Origin: DATIYF01 sp035517775
Lineage (GTDB): Bacteria; Acidobacteriota; Terriglobia; Terriglobales; Acidobacteriaceae
DNA length: 35,259 bases
NCBI GenBank assembly: GCA_035517775.1
Contig: DATIYF010000001.1
Coordinates: forward strand, 1 to 35,259
Direction of reading: 5' to 3'
The stretch's first letter is position 1, and each line of letters opens with the position of its first letter. Shown here one piece after another: positions 1 to 6,165 of this stretch. The notes under the pieces were generated by a model. It had not been told where the DNA came from. It did no database searches and saw only the letters and a list, made by a program, of their open reading frames with translations. The position numbers and the translations under genes were made by a program.

Positions 1-481
1 CCTTCTCACTCAAGCATAGACTGCCGTGAGGACGGCGCGCATGGTGGGAAGGCTGTACAAAAGCAACTTAAGCTCTGTATTAATTTTGTTTTGATCACAG
101 TGATAAGAGCGGGATATCGAAACTTGAGGGACCATCGTCGCGATTTGACTTCGACAACAGCGAGCGCTGACTGAAACGAACGGCGCGTCCCAAAACCAGC
201 GTGCCCCGGATGAAAATCTCGCCCCTGCGCCGCTCGAATATCGGGGGCAGGCGTTTAAGAAGGTCTTTTCGGCGCTCCAGGCAGGCGGGCGCCGGGTTAA
301 GGCTGTGCCCGGTCCTGGTGCAACTTGGCCTTTATTGTTAAGCAGGTACCGCCCGGGCGTGGCGGCCTGGCGCGCACCGCGGCTTCGCTCTGCGCGACCG
401 AATGGCCCCAAACTCCGCGACTGGGGCGGGTTTAGTTCCTCGCCGAAACCAACAAATCCACAGCCGGCGCGCACAATGCTC
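1..481. other. Gene-free stretch upstream of the S41 peptidase gene
   Basis: No convincing gene was found here. Open frames exist on both strands (for example minus 10-474 and plus 305-541), but their translations are Arg/Ala/Gly/Pro-rich with no recognisable domain, typical of chance frames in GC-rich DNA. The part around 60-120 is noticeably AT-richer than the rest and holds the palindrome listed separately. The preceding gene must end left of the window. Confidence 0.6.
94..104. promoter_or_regulatory. 11-bp perfect palindrome, possible operator
   Basis: ATCAC-A-GTGAT is a perfect inverted repeat with a one-base centre, sitting in a locally AT-rich patch. It resembles half-sites of dimeric regulators such as the CRP/FNR or GntR families, but no gene start lies close by. 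The regulatory reading is inference only; a single 11-bp palindrome can occur by chance. Confidence 0.2.
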
Positions 482-510
482 TTGATTCTTTTGTCGGCGC
501 GGGTTATACA
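482..510 (+). promoter_or_regulatory. Sigma70-type promoter for the S41 peptidase gene
   Basis: A -35 box TTGATT (482-487) and a -10 box TATACA (505-510) are separated by 17 bp. Transcription would begin near 517, about 20 nt before the chosen ATG at 538. That leaves room for the GGAGG Shine-Dalgarno at 528-532. Confidence 0.55.
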
Positions 511-537
511 GCCTCACCCGGTTTTGTGGAGGCGGAA

Positions 538-2373
538 ATGAAAAGGCTGCTGACGTTTGTCCTGCTTGCCCTGGTTTTTGGCTGCGCTTCTACCTCGTTT
601 GCCCAGCTGACCCACCAGCAGAAGGTCGCAGATTTCAAGGCGCTGGTTGCCCTCTATAACAAAAATTATGGCCCCTACGAGTGGAAGCTGAAGGCGTTTA
701 ACTATGACCTGTTGAACATCGAGCCCTGGCTCGACCAGGTGAACTCCTCGACCGACGACCTGTCTTTCTACGACATCTGCGTGCGCTATGTCGCCAGCCT
801 GCACGACTCCCACGACGAGGTCATTCTGCCCTCGTATTACGAGGCTTATCTTCCCATCACGGCCGATATCTACGACGGCAAGGTACTGATTGATTTCATT
901 GACCGGACCGTTCTCGACCCGCAAACCTACCCGTTTTCCGTGGGCGACGAGCTGCTGGCGGTAGATGGCAAGAGCGTAGGGCAATGGGTCTCAGCCCTCG
1001 CGCCTTATTCTGTCAACGGAGAAGCAAATCCGGAGAGCCGCGACCGCCTGGCGGTCGGCGCCATTCTGGACCGCTATCAGGGCTGGTACACATACGCCAA
1101 CAAAGTAAACCCGGGCGACACGGCGACCATTGTGGTGAAAAGCGGCGGCAAAGTGGCCAGCTATGCCCTGCCCTGGTTTACCATCGGCATTCCGCTCGAT
1201 CAGGAAGGTCCGGTACCGAATCCCAATGCCAATGCGCTGGCGCACTCCGCCTTCAGCCAGAGCGCCGTCAAGCGGCCCATGCGCCAGATGGCGCGGGCTG
1301 CCCGCAACGCCTGGGGGCAGTGGACGGGAGCTTCTGCCCCGCGCCCGGCTGCCAGCTCAACGCCGGGCAATAAGCTTCGGGACCGCATGCGCAACTTCAG
1401 CGCCCTTCACACCGCCCACGTGGTGGCAGGTGGGATTTATCCCTTCGGCTCGCCATTCCCCTTGTTCAACCCTCCACCGGGATTCCAGCTTCGCCTGGGG
1501 GCGAACCCCACCGATGAGTTCCTGAGCGGCACCTTCCCGGTAGGCAATCGGACCATTGGCTTCATTCGCATCCCCAGCTTCGAGCCTCTGAGCGAAGGCA
1601 ACGCTCTGGCGCAGTTTCAGAACGAAATCACGTACTTTGAGCAGAACACTAACGGGCTCGTAGTTGACCTCATGTCCAACGGCGGCGGGGATGCTTGCTA
1701 CGCCAACTTCCTGGCGCAGTATCTCTCCCCTAAGCCTTTCAACGCGCTGCGCCTTGAAATAAGGGCCACCGAGGAGTGGATACTGGAGGTTGAGAATTTC
1801 CTTCTGGAAGAGGAATTCGCCGGGGCTCCGCAAGGGACGCTCAACCTGATCGCCAAGTACCTGGCCGTCTTGCAGCAGACGGCGGCCGAAAACCGCGGGC
1901 TTACCCCGCCAATTCCCCTTCTGGGTAATCTGTTTTGCACCGGCGGCGGCGGCATCGCTTATCCCCCCGCGACGGATGGCGAGGGTAACAACGTCGCCTA
2001 TACCAAGCCGATTGTTGTGCTGACCGATAATTTCACCCTTTCCGCGGCCGAGTTCTTTAGCGCCACCCTGCAGGATGCCAAGGCCATTACCGTGTACGGT
2101 GTTCGCACCGACGGCGGTGGTGGCAACGTGGTGGAATTTGACTACAACTCCATGCCGTACGCGGAAGGCAGCGCCCGGGTGACGCAATCTCTGGGAGTGC
2201 GAAACCACGTGATTAGCGCGCCGGGACTGCCGCCAGGACCTTTTATCGAGAACCTCGGGATTCAGCCGGATGTGTGGGCGGATTACCAGACTCGGGCGAA
2301 CCTCTTTACTGGAGGGCAGCCCTTCGTGAATGGTTTTTCCGCGCTTATCTATAAGCTGACCAACGGCCATTGA
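538..2373 (+). CDS. Secreted S41-family (C-terminal-processing-like) serine peptidase
   Basis: This is a 611-residue exported protein of peptidase family S41. The N-terminus is a Lys-Arg pair followed by a hydrophobic core, a Sec signal with likely cleavage after SFA (about residue 22); a Cys just upstream could be a weak lipobox. Residues about 115-225 look like a PDZ-type peptide-binding domain (DELLAVDGKSV). The peptidase fold follows: DLMSNGGG near 377-384 matches the DLR-N-GG strand, and TLSAAEFF supplies the probable nucleophile Ser502. The usual CtpA lysine motif is not evident (VYGVRTDGGG instead), which points to the tricorn/IRBP-like S41 branch. ATG 538 is preferred over the in-frame GTG 526 because GGAGG at 528-532 sits 5 nt before it. 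The gene has its own promoter and stands alone, with no visible link to the sugar cluster. The substrate is unknown. Confidence 0.88.
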   Translation: MKRLLTFVLLALVFGCASTSFAQLTHQQKVADFKALVALYNKNYGPYEWKLKAFNYDLLNIEPWLDQVNSSTDDLSFYDICVRYVASLHDSHDEVILPSYYEAYLPITADIYDGKVLIDFIDRTVLDPQTYPFSVGDELLAVDGKSVGQWVSALAPYSVNGEANPESRDRLAVGAILDRYQGWYTYANKVNPGDTATIVVKSGGKVASYALPWFTIGIPLDQEGPVPNPNANALAHSAFSQSAVKRPMRQMARAARNAWGQWTGASAPRPAASSTPGNKLRDRMRNFSALHTAHVVAGGIYPFGSPFPLFNPPPGFQLRLGANPTDEFLSGTFPVGNRTIGFIRIPSFEPLSEGNALAQFQNEITYFEQNTNGLVVDLMSNGGGDACYANFLAQYLSPKPFNALRLEIRATEEWILEVENFLLEEEFAGAPQGTLNLIAKYLAVLQQTAAENRGLTPPIPLLGNLFCTGGGGIAYPPATDGEGNNVAYTKPIVVLTDNFTLSAAEFFSATLQDAKAITVYGVRTDGGGGNVVEFDYNSMPYAEGSARVTQSLGVRNHVISAPGLPPGPFIENLGIQPDVWADYQTRANLFTGGQPFVNGFSALIYKLTNGH

Positions 2374-2411
2374 CCATGTCTGGCCTTGCGCCAGCGGGCA
2401 GTAACCGCAAA

Positions 2412-2465
2412 GGGCACCAAGGAAACGCGAAGGGACCTCAACCACCCTCGTGGAACTTGGTGCCC
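2412..2465. repeat. Inverted-repeat intergenic element
   Basis: GGGCACCAAG (2412-2421) and CTTGGTGCCC (2456-2465) form 10-bp perfect arms around a 34-nt loop. TTGGTG also occurs twice just inside and after the right arm, and GGAAC/GTTCC lies around it. The element occupies most of the 145-bp gap between the peptidase gene and the next gene. Similar TTGGTG-rich elements are scattered in intergenic DNA of many GC-rich bacteria. It could be such a dispersed repeat or serve as a factor-independent stop, but no T-run follows. Confidence 0.4.
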
Positions 2466-2504
2466 TTGGTGTTCCTTCGGGGGCAGGCGGAAAGGGTGAG
2501 GGCG

Positions 2505-2510
2505 TATAAT
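2505..2510 (+). promoter_or_regulatory. Consensus -10 box for a leaderless transcript
   Basis: A perfect TATAAT ends 8 nt before the GTG start at 2519, so transcription should start at or within two bases of the start codon. No -35 box stands out at the right spacing (GGCAGG at 2482-2487). There is no Shine-Dalgarno because there would be no leader. Confidence 0.5.
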
Positions 2511-2518
2511 CTGACCTC

Positions 2519-3073
2519 GTGTCTAGTCCGCGTTATGCCCTGGTGGCCTACGTTCAAGGCCCGGTCAAGGATTTCGTAGAGAACCTGCGGCAGGAGTTGC
2601 ATCCCGAGCTTCCCCATCTTGCGGCCCACCTGACGGTTTTGCCGCCGCGTGTGCTTTACGGGAGCGAAACCCATGCCGTGGAGGTACTCGAAGAGATCTG
2701 CCAGCACCAGGAGCCCTTCGATGTGGACCTGGGCGAGGTGGAAACCTTTATTCCCGTGACACCGACGGTTTTCATCCGGGTGGGGCACGCCCGGGCCTTG
2801 CTCGACCTGCATCAGCGGCTCAATGCCACCAGCGCCTTGTGTTGTGCCGAGGAGTGGGAGTACCTGCCCCACCTGACCATCGCAAAAATGAGCACTGAGG
2901 CCCAGGCCCAGCAGGCCTATCTGGCGGCACGCCATCGCTGGGGGCAATTTGCCGGCAGCCGCTGCATTCACGTGAAGGAACTGACCTTTGTGCGGGAAGC
3001 GGACTCCAACCGCTGGGTGGACTTGGCCGGCGTTCCGCTTGGGCAAAGCCTGGTCTCCGGCCCGCGACGCTAG
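2519..3073 (+). CDS. 2'-5' RNA ligase family / 2H phosphoesterase
   Basis: This 184-residue protein belongs to the 2H phosphoesterase superfamily (LigT / RNA cyclic phosphodiesterase type), which opens 2',3'-cyclic phosphates or joins RNA ends. The two signature H-x-T motifs are present: H37-L-T39 and H118-L-T120, about 80 residues apart as expected, so both catalytic arms look intact. Length is normal for the family. The start is taken as GTG 2519 because a consensus -10 box ends 8 nt upstream and no Shine-Dalgarno exists, which fits leaderless translation. It is a cytoplasmic protein. The neighbours give no specific substrate; many annotated 2'-5' RNA ligases act as cyclic phosphodiesterases, so the exact reaction is uncertain. 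Confidence 0.85.
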   Translation: MSSPRYALVAYVQGPVKDFVENLRQELHPELPHLAAHLTVLPPRVLYGSETHAVEVLEEICQHQEPFDVDLGEVETFIPVTPTVFIRVGHARALLDLHQRLNATSALCCAEEWEYLPHLTIAKMSTEAQAQQAYLAARHRWGQFAGSRCIHVKELTFVREADSNRWVDLAGVPLGQSLVSGPRR

Positions 3074-3155
3074 CCGTAAGCGGTCGTATTTGCATCATTT
3101 ACAGCACTCCACTCGTAACCATTCCCATCTTCGAAGGTACATGTATTCCGGTGCG

Positions 3156-3184
3156 TTGCAAGCGCGGGGCGGGCGGGTTTGAAT
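3156..3184 (+). promoter_or_regulatory. Possible promoter for the UDP-glucose-dehydrogenase-like gene
   Basis: TTGCAA (3156-3161) and TTGAAT (3179-3184) are spaced by 17 bp. The -35 is a fair match and the -10 a weak one (4 of 6). It lies about 70 nt upstream of the ATG at 3255. It is offered as the best candidate in the 181-bp gap. Confidence 0.3.
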
Positions 3185-3254
3185 AAGAGACGAGATTGCT
3201 CCGGAAAGCCGCCGAAACGCCTGCCAAAGCGGAGCTTACGGCCATGGGAGAGTT

Positions 3255-4523
3255 ATGCTCATTGGAGTTTACGGGTCAGGCTATCTGGGCACGGTCATCT
3301 CTGCCTGCCTGGCCGACTTCGGGACTCCTGTAACCTGCTGCCATCCTGATAGTTCGCGCATGGTGGAGATGGCGCAGGGCAGCATTCCGTTTTACGAAAA
3401 GAATCTCAATGAAATTATCCGCCGCAACGTACGCTGCGGCCGGTTGGCATACTCCACCGATCTCGATTCCTTCGCCCGCAAAGCGCATTTCATCTTCCTG
3501 GCGGAAGATTCCTGCCAGGCGGTTCCAGATCTCGCCTTACGCATCGCCCGGCTGGCGCCCAAGCCGCCCATCCTTTCGCTGGTGACACCGGTTTCGGTCG
3601 GAACGGCCACCAGCCTGGAGAAGCGCCTGCAGCAGGCAAGCGTGCGGGCCACTATCGTTTCACAACCGATGTTCTTCACCCCCGGCTGCGCCGTGGAAGA
3701 CTTTAACTGGCCGGACCGCATCGTGCTGGGTACCTCCTCCCACGATGCTGTGCTGCTGGTGAAGCAGATTTTTCATCCCCTGGTGATGCGCGGGGTGCCG
3801 GTGATCGTCACCAACCATGAAACCGCCGAACTGGTACGGGAAGCGGCGACGGCCTTCGTAGCCACCAAAATTTCTTTCATCAACGAAGTGGCCAACCTGT
3901 GCGAGCGGGTGAATGCGGATGCGGTCAACCTTTCGCTGGCCCTCGGGCTCGATAAAAAGATTGCGCCCCGCTGCCTGCAGCCCGGCGCCGGGATCGGCGG
4001 GTTGTTCGCCGAGACCGACATGGATGCCCTGGCCGCGCTGGCGGAGGAAAAGGGCGTGCCCCTCAAGATTCTGAGCGCCGCGCGTGAGGTCAATCTCAAC
4101 CAGGCGGACCATCTGGTAGAAAAAATCGCGGGAATCGTAACCTCCGTGCAGGATAAAGAAGTGGGCTTGCTGGGCCTGGCTTTCAAGCCCAATACCAATT
4201 CCGTTGCGGGTTCCTCGTCGCTGCGGCTGGCGCAAAGCCTGATCGCGGCGGGGGCGCGGGTGCGCGCCTATGACCCGGTGGCGATTCCCGAGGCGCGCCT
4301 GGCCCTGAACGGCACGGTGCGCTATTGCGAGAATCCCTATGCCGCCGCTGAAGGCGTGGATGCCCTCATCGTGGGCACGGGCTGGCCGGAATTCCGCGGC
4401 CTCGATTTCGACCGCATCAAGCATCTGCTGAAGCGTCCGCTCATTGTAGACACCAAGAATCTTCTGGATTCCGCCCGCCTGCGCGCCATGGGATTTCACT
4501 ACGTGGGCGTGGGCCGGGCATAA
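3255..4523 (+). CDS. UDP-glucose/GDP-mannose dehydrogenase-like protein lacking catalytic residues
   Basis: This 422-residue protein has the full three-domain architecture of nucleotide-sugar 6-dehydrogenases. It has an N-terminal Rossmann motif GSGYLG, a central helical domain, and a C-terminal UDP-binding half (LGLAFKPNT, then VDTKNLLD). Aligned by eye with active enzymes, the catalytic positions are lost. The nucleophilic Cys of GGSCF-KD is Phe251 (GGLFAETD). The catalytic Glu of NPEF is Met139 (QPMFFTPG). The active-site Lys is Arg195 and the Asn four residues on is Thr199. The substrate-binding Arg of DDIRES is also gone (NSVAGS). NAD binding looks intact. So it probably cannot oxidise UDP-glucose by the thiohemiacetal route; a structural, regulatory or altered catalytic role is inference. 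The ATG is preceded by GGGAG at 3246-3250. It lies 0.5 kb upstream of the polysaccharide cluster, separated by a tRNA. Confidence 0.82.
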   Translation: MLIGVYGSGYLGTVISACLADFGTPVTCCHPDSSRMVEMAQGSIPFYEKNLNEIIRRNVRCGRLAYSTDLDSFARKAHFIFLAEDSCQAVPDLALRIARLAPKPPILSLVTPVSVGTATSLEKRLQQASVRATIVSQPMFFTPGCAVEDFNWPDRIVLGTSSHDAVLLVKQIFHPLVMRGVPVIVTNHETAELVREAATAFVATKISFINEVANLCERVNADAVNLSLALGLDKKIAPRCLQPGAGIGGLFAETDMDALAALAEEKGVPLKILSAAREVNLNQADHLVEKIAGIVTSVQDKEVGLLGLAFKPNTNSVAGSSSLRLAQSLIAAGARVRAYDPVAIPEARLALNGTVRYCENPYAAAEGVDALIVGTGWPEFRGLDFDRIKHLLKRPLIVDTKNLLDSARLRAMGFHYVGVGRA

Positions 4524-4587
4524 TTCTCGCAGCAATGAGGGGTTCGCCTTCGGCCCCCACTCCCCCCAAGTTGGTTCTGCCGCCGGT

Positions 4588-4596
4588 TGATATAAT
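4588..4596 (+). promoter_or_regulatory. Extended -10 promoter element for tRNA-His
   Basis: TGA followed by a perfect TATAAT (4591-4596) forms an extended -10 element 11 nt upstream of the tRNA 5' end. TTGGTT at 4571-4576 is present but only 14 bp away, so the extended -10 probably carries most of the recognition. Confidence 0.55.
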
Positions 4597-4606
4597 GAAG
4601 GGATGC

Positions 4607-4683
4607 GGTGGGAGTAGCTCAACTGGCAGAGCACCGGACTGTGGCTCCGGACGTTGTGGGTTCGATTCCCATCTCCCACCCCA
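4607..4683 (+). tRNA. tRNA-His (anticodon GTG)
   Basis: A full cloverleaf can be drawn. The acceptor stem pairs GTGGGAG (4608-4614) with CTCCCAC (4673-4679). The D stem is GCTC/GAGC. The anticodon stem CCGGA/TCCGG encloses the loop CT-GTG-GC with anticodon GTG at 4641-4643. The variable loop has five bases, and the T arm has the loop TTCGATT. Histidine identity is supported by an encoded G at position -1 (4607) opposite discriminator C73 (4680), as expected for bacterial tRNA-His. The CCA tail is encoded (4681-4683). It stands alone, with its own extended -10 promoter and no obvious T-run terminator downstream. Confidence 0.97.
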
Positions 4684-5060
4684 GCGCCTCGACCCCACTT
4701 CCATCCCAATCCTGCCGCGATTGCAAGCAGGCCGCGATTCGTGGCCTCACATCTCACCGCATTGCCGATTGAATTCATTTCCCGCGGCGCCGCCGGGCTG
4801 CTCAGGTTGCGGGAATTGCGCGGCATTCACCGGGCCTGAATTAGAAACGGCTAACTCAGATAAGTGGAGAAGTTACATTTTGTTGACAAAGTACTAGGTA
4901 GCGTGAACCTGCTCGTCTTGATTAGTACTTTTTCGGGCTAAAGCGCCCCAGAACTTGCACAGTACTCTCCGGTACTAGTACGTGGCCTGCAATTGAACCT
5001 TCCCCGAATTGCTGCGACCCGCGATACTTTCGCCCAAGCTCTTTTGGCAGGGGGCGACGT
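4684..5060. other. 377-bp leader region ahead of the polysaccharide cluster
   Basis: No gene is supported here; frames crossing it are shadows running through the tRNA. GC content drops after about 4840. A perfect -35-like TTGACA lies at 4883-4888, but no good -10 follows at 16-18 bp, as might occur at an activator-dependent promoter. The AGTACT cluster listed separately starts two bases after it. AGGGGG at 5049-5054 is the ribosome-binding site of the next gene. The region is the likely place where transcription of the cluster is controlled. Confidence 0.5.
4890..4981. promoter_or_regulatory. Cluster of AGTACT palindromes, candidate operator array
   Basis: The 6-bp palindrome AGTACT occurs at 4890-4895, 4924-4929 and 4961-4966, with steps of 34 and 37 bp. 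The 10-bp palindrome GTACTAGTAC, built from the same half-site, follows at 4972-4981. The first copy nearly abuts a TTGACA box. In GC-rich DNA this AT-containing 6-mer is expected far less than once per 100 bp, so the cluster is unlikely to be chance. An AGTAC also occurs at 5559-5563, just ahead of the NusG-like gene. Which protein binds is unknown. Confidence 0.45.
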
Positions 5061-5462
5061 GTGCAAAGAATACGCGTGCTCGTAGCAAACCGGCCTCGCC
5101 TCATGCGCGAACTGGTGCTGGCGACCATCGCTGACCAGCCCGATATCGAAGTTGTAGGCGAGCTACAAGATGACAACAAGATCGTGGAGGCGACCGGGCA
5201 ACTGTTACCCGATTGCCTGATTATTGCGCTGGAAGAATCTGGGGCGCGCCCCAAGCTCTGCGACGAAGTGCTGGAGCGCTGGCCCAACACCAAGATTCTC
5301 GCTCTCGCAGCCAAGGAAAATAACAGCATCTTCTATTGGGCCACGCTGGTGGTTCGCTCGAACCGGGTGGAAACCTCGGAAGAAGGAATTTTGAGCGCGC
5401 TGCGCGGCGAATTTCACTCAGAAAACCGGCTGGACCTGAATTCCAGTCACAAGATCAATTAA
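5061..5462 (+). CDS. Stand-alone pseudo-receiver domain protein
   Basis: This 133-residue protein resembles the receiver domain of NarL/LuxR-type response regulators. It has an initial strand RVLVANRP, the segment DIEVVGE after helix 1, and PDCLIIALEES where the phosphoacceptor strand should be. The phosphorylation chemistry is missing: the acidic pair is A9-N10, the phosphoacceptor Asp is Ala56, the conserved Thr is Ala83, and no equivalent of the conserved Lys is visible. There is no DNA-binding domain. It therefore probably acts by protein-protein contact rather than by phosphotransfer. Translation starts at GTG 5061, 6 nt after AGGGGG (5049-5054). It is the first gene of the polysaccharide cluster and directly precedes the NusG paralog, so a role in controlling the cluster is a reasonable inference. 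Confidence 0.7.
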   Translation: MQRIRVLVANRPRLMRELVLATIADQPDIEVVGELQDDNKIVEATGQLLPDCLIIALEESGARPKLCDEVLERWPNTKILALAAKENNSIFYWATLVVRSNRVETSEEGILSALRGEFHSENRLDLNSSHKIN

Positions 5463-5566
5463 TGCTTTGGTAAGTAAGTTGTAAGGTGTGCTCTGTCAGA
5501 CAGTTAGCCAATAATCGCTATGTAAGCGAGGTGGCGGAGCTACAGTTAGGGAGTGCTAAGTACGAT

Positions 5567-6133
5567 ATGAACTTGCATCCTGTTAGTGCTGGTACAGATA
5601 TCGCGGGCAGCAGGTCATCCGATGAGGCATGTAACTTGCCGCGCCCCGAATGGTACGCGGCTTACACTGCGCCGAGGCACGAAAAGCAGGTCAGCCGCCA
5701 GATGGAAGGCCGCCAGTTGCAGAGTTTTCTGCCTGTCTATCGCAGCGCCCGGCGCTGGAAGGACCGGCGCAAGCTGGTGGAGTTGCCACTGTTCCCCGGC
5801 TATGTATTCGTTCACATTGCTCTGGAGGAGCGGCTGCAGGTGCTGCAGATTCCAGGGGTAGTGCAGCTGGTGACTTTTCAGGGCCGGCCGGCGGCGCTGC
5901 CCACTGCCGAAATCGAGGGCCTGCGGCAGAGGCTGGCGGGCAATGCGCGCGCGGAGCCGCACCCTTACCTGCGGACCGGGCGGCGGGTACGGGTGCACAG
6001 CGGCTCGGTGGCCGGGCTGGAAGGAATTCTGGTGCGGCGCAAAGACAAGTTCCGGCTGGTGCTCTCCATTGATCTGATTCAGCGCTCTATCGCCGTCGAG
6101 GTGGATGAAGCCGATGTGGAGCCGGTGCATTGA
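5567..6133 (+). CDS. NusG paralog (RfaH/UpxY-type transcription antiterminator)
   Basis: This is a specialised NusG-family elongation factor of 188 residues from ATG 5567. The NGN domain starts at EWYAAYTAPRHEKQV and includes the typical LFPGYVFVHI strand. The C-terminal KOW domain follows (GRRVRVHSGSVAGLEGILV). Housekeeping NusG normally sits beside ribosomal genes. A copy at the head of a surface-polysaccharide operon is the pattern of UpxY, RfaH and related factors, which load on RNA polymerase and prevent premature termination in long operons. The start is uncertain: GTG 5486 is also in frame and gives 215 residues, but its extra N-terminus looks non-domain. ATG 5567 has AGGGAG at 5548-5553, a rather long 13 nt away. 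The gene ends 33 nt before the chosen start of the export gene. Confidence 0.88.
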   Translation: MNLHPVSAGTDIAGSRSSDEACNLPRPEWYAAYTAPRHEKQVSRQMEGRQLQSFLPVYRSARRWKDRRKLVELPLFPGYVFVHIALEERLQVLQIPGVVQLVTFQGRPAALPTAEIEGLRQRLAGNARAEPHPYLRTGRRVRVHSGSVAGLEGILVRRKDKFRLVLSIDLIQRSIAVEVDEADVEPVH

Positions 6134-6165
6134 TGCAGCAGTGCTCAATCCCAGAGGTCGCGATC

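Noticed and set aside
10..474. Long minus-strand open frame at the left edge
   Set aside because: Arg/Ala/Gly-rich translation with no recognisable domain; typical chance frame in GC-rich DNA.
3255..4523. Straight call as active UDP-glucose 6-dehydrogenase (ugd)
   Set aside because: The catalytic Cys, Glu, Lys and Asn positions are all substituted, so the enzyme name would be misleading.
4535..4897. Plus-strand frame across the tRNA
   Set aside because: It reads through the tRNA-His gene and has no domain.
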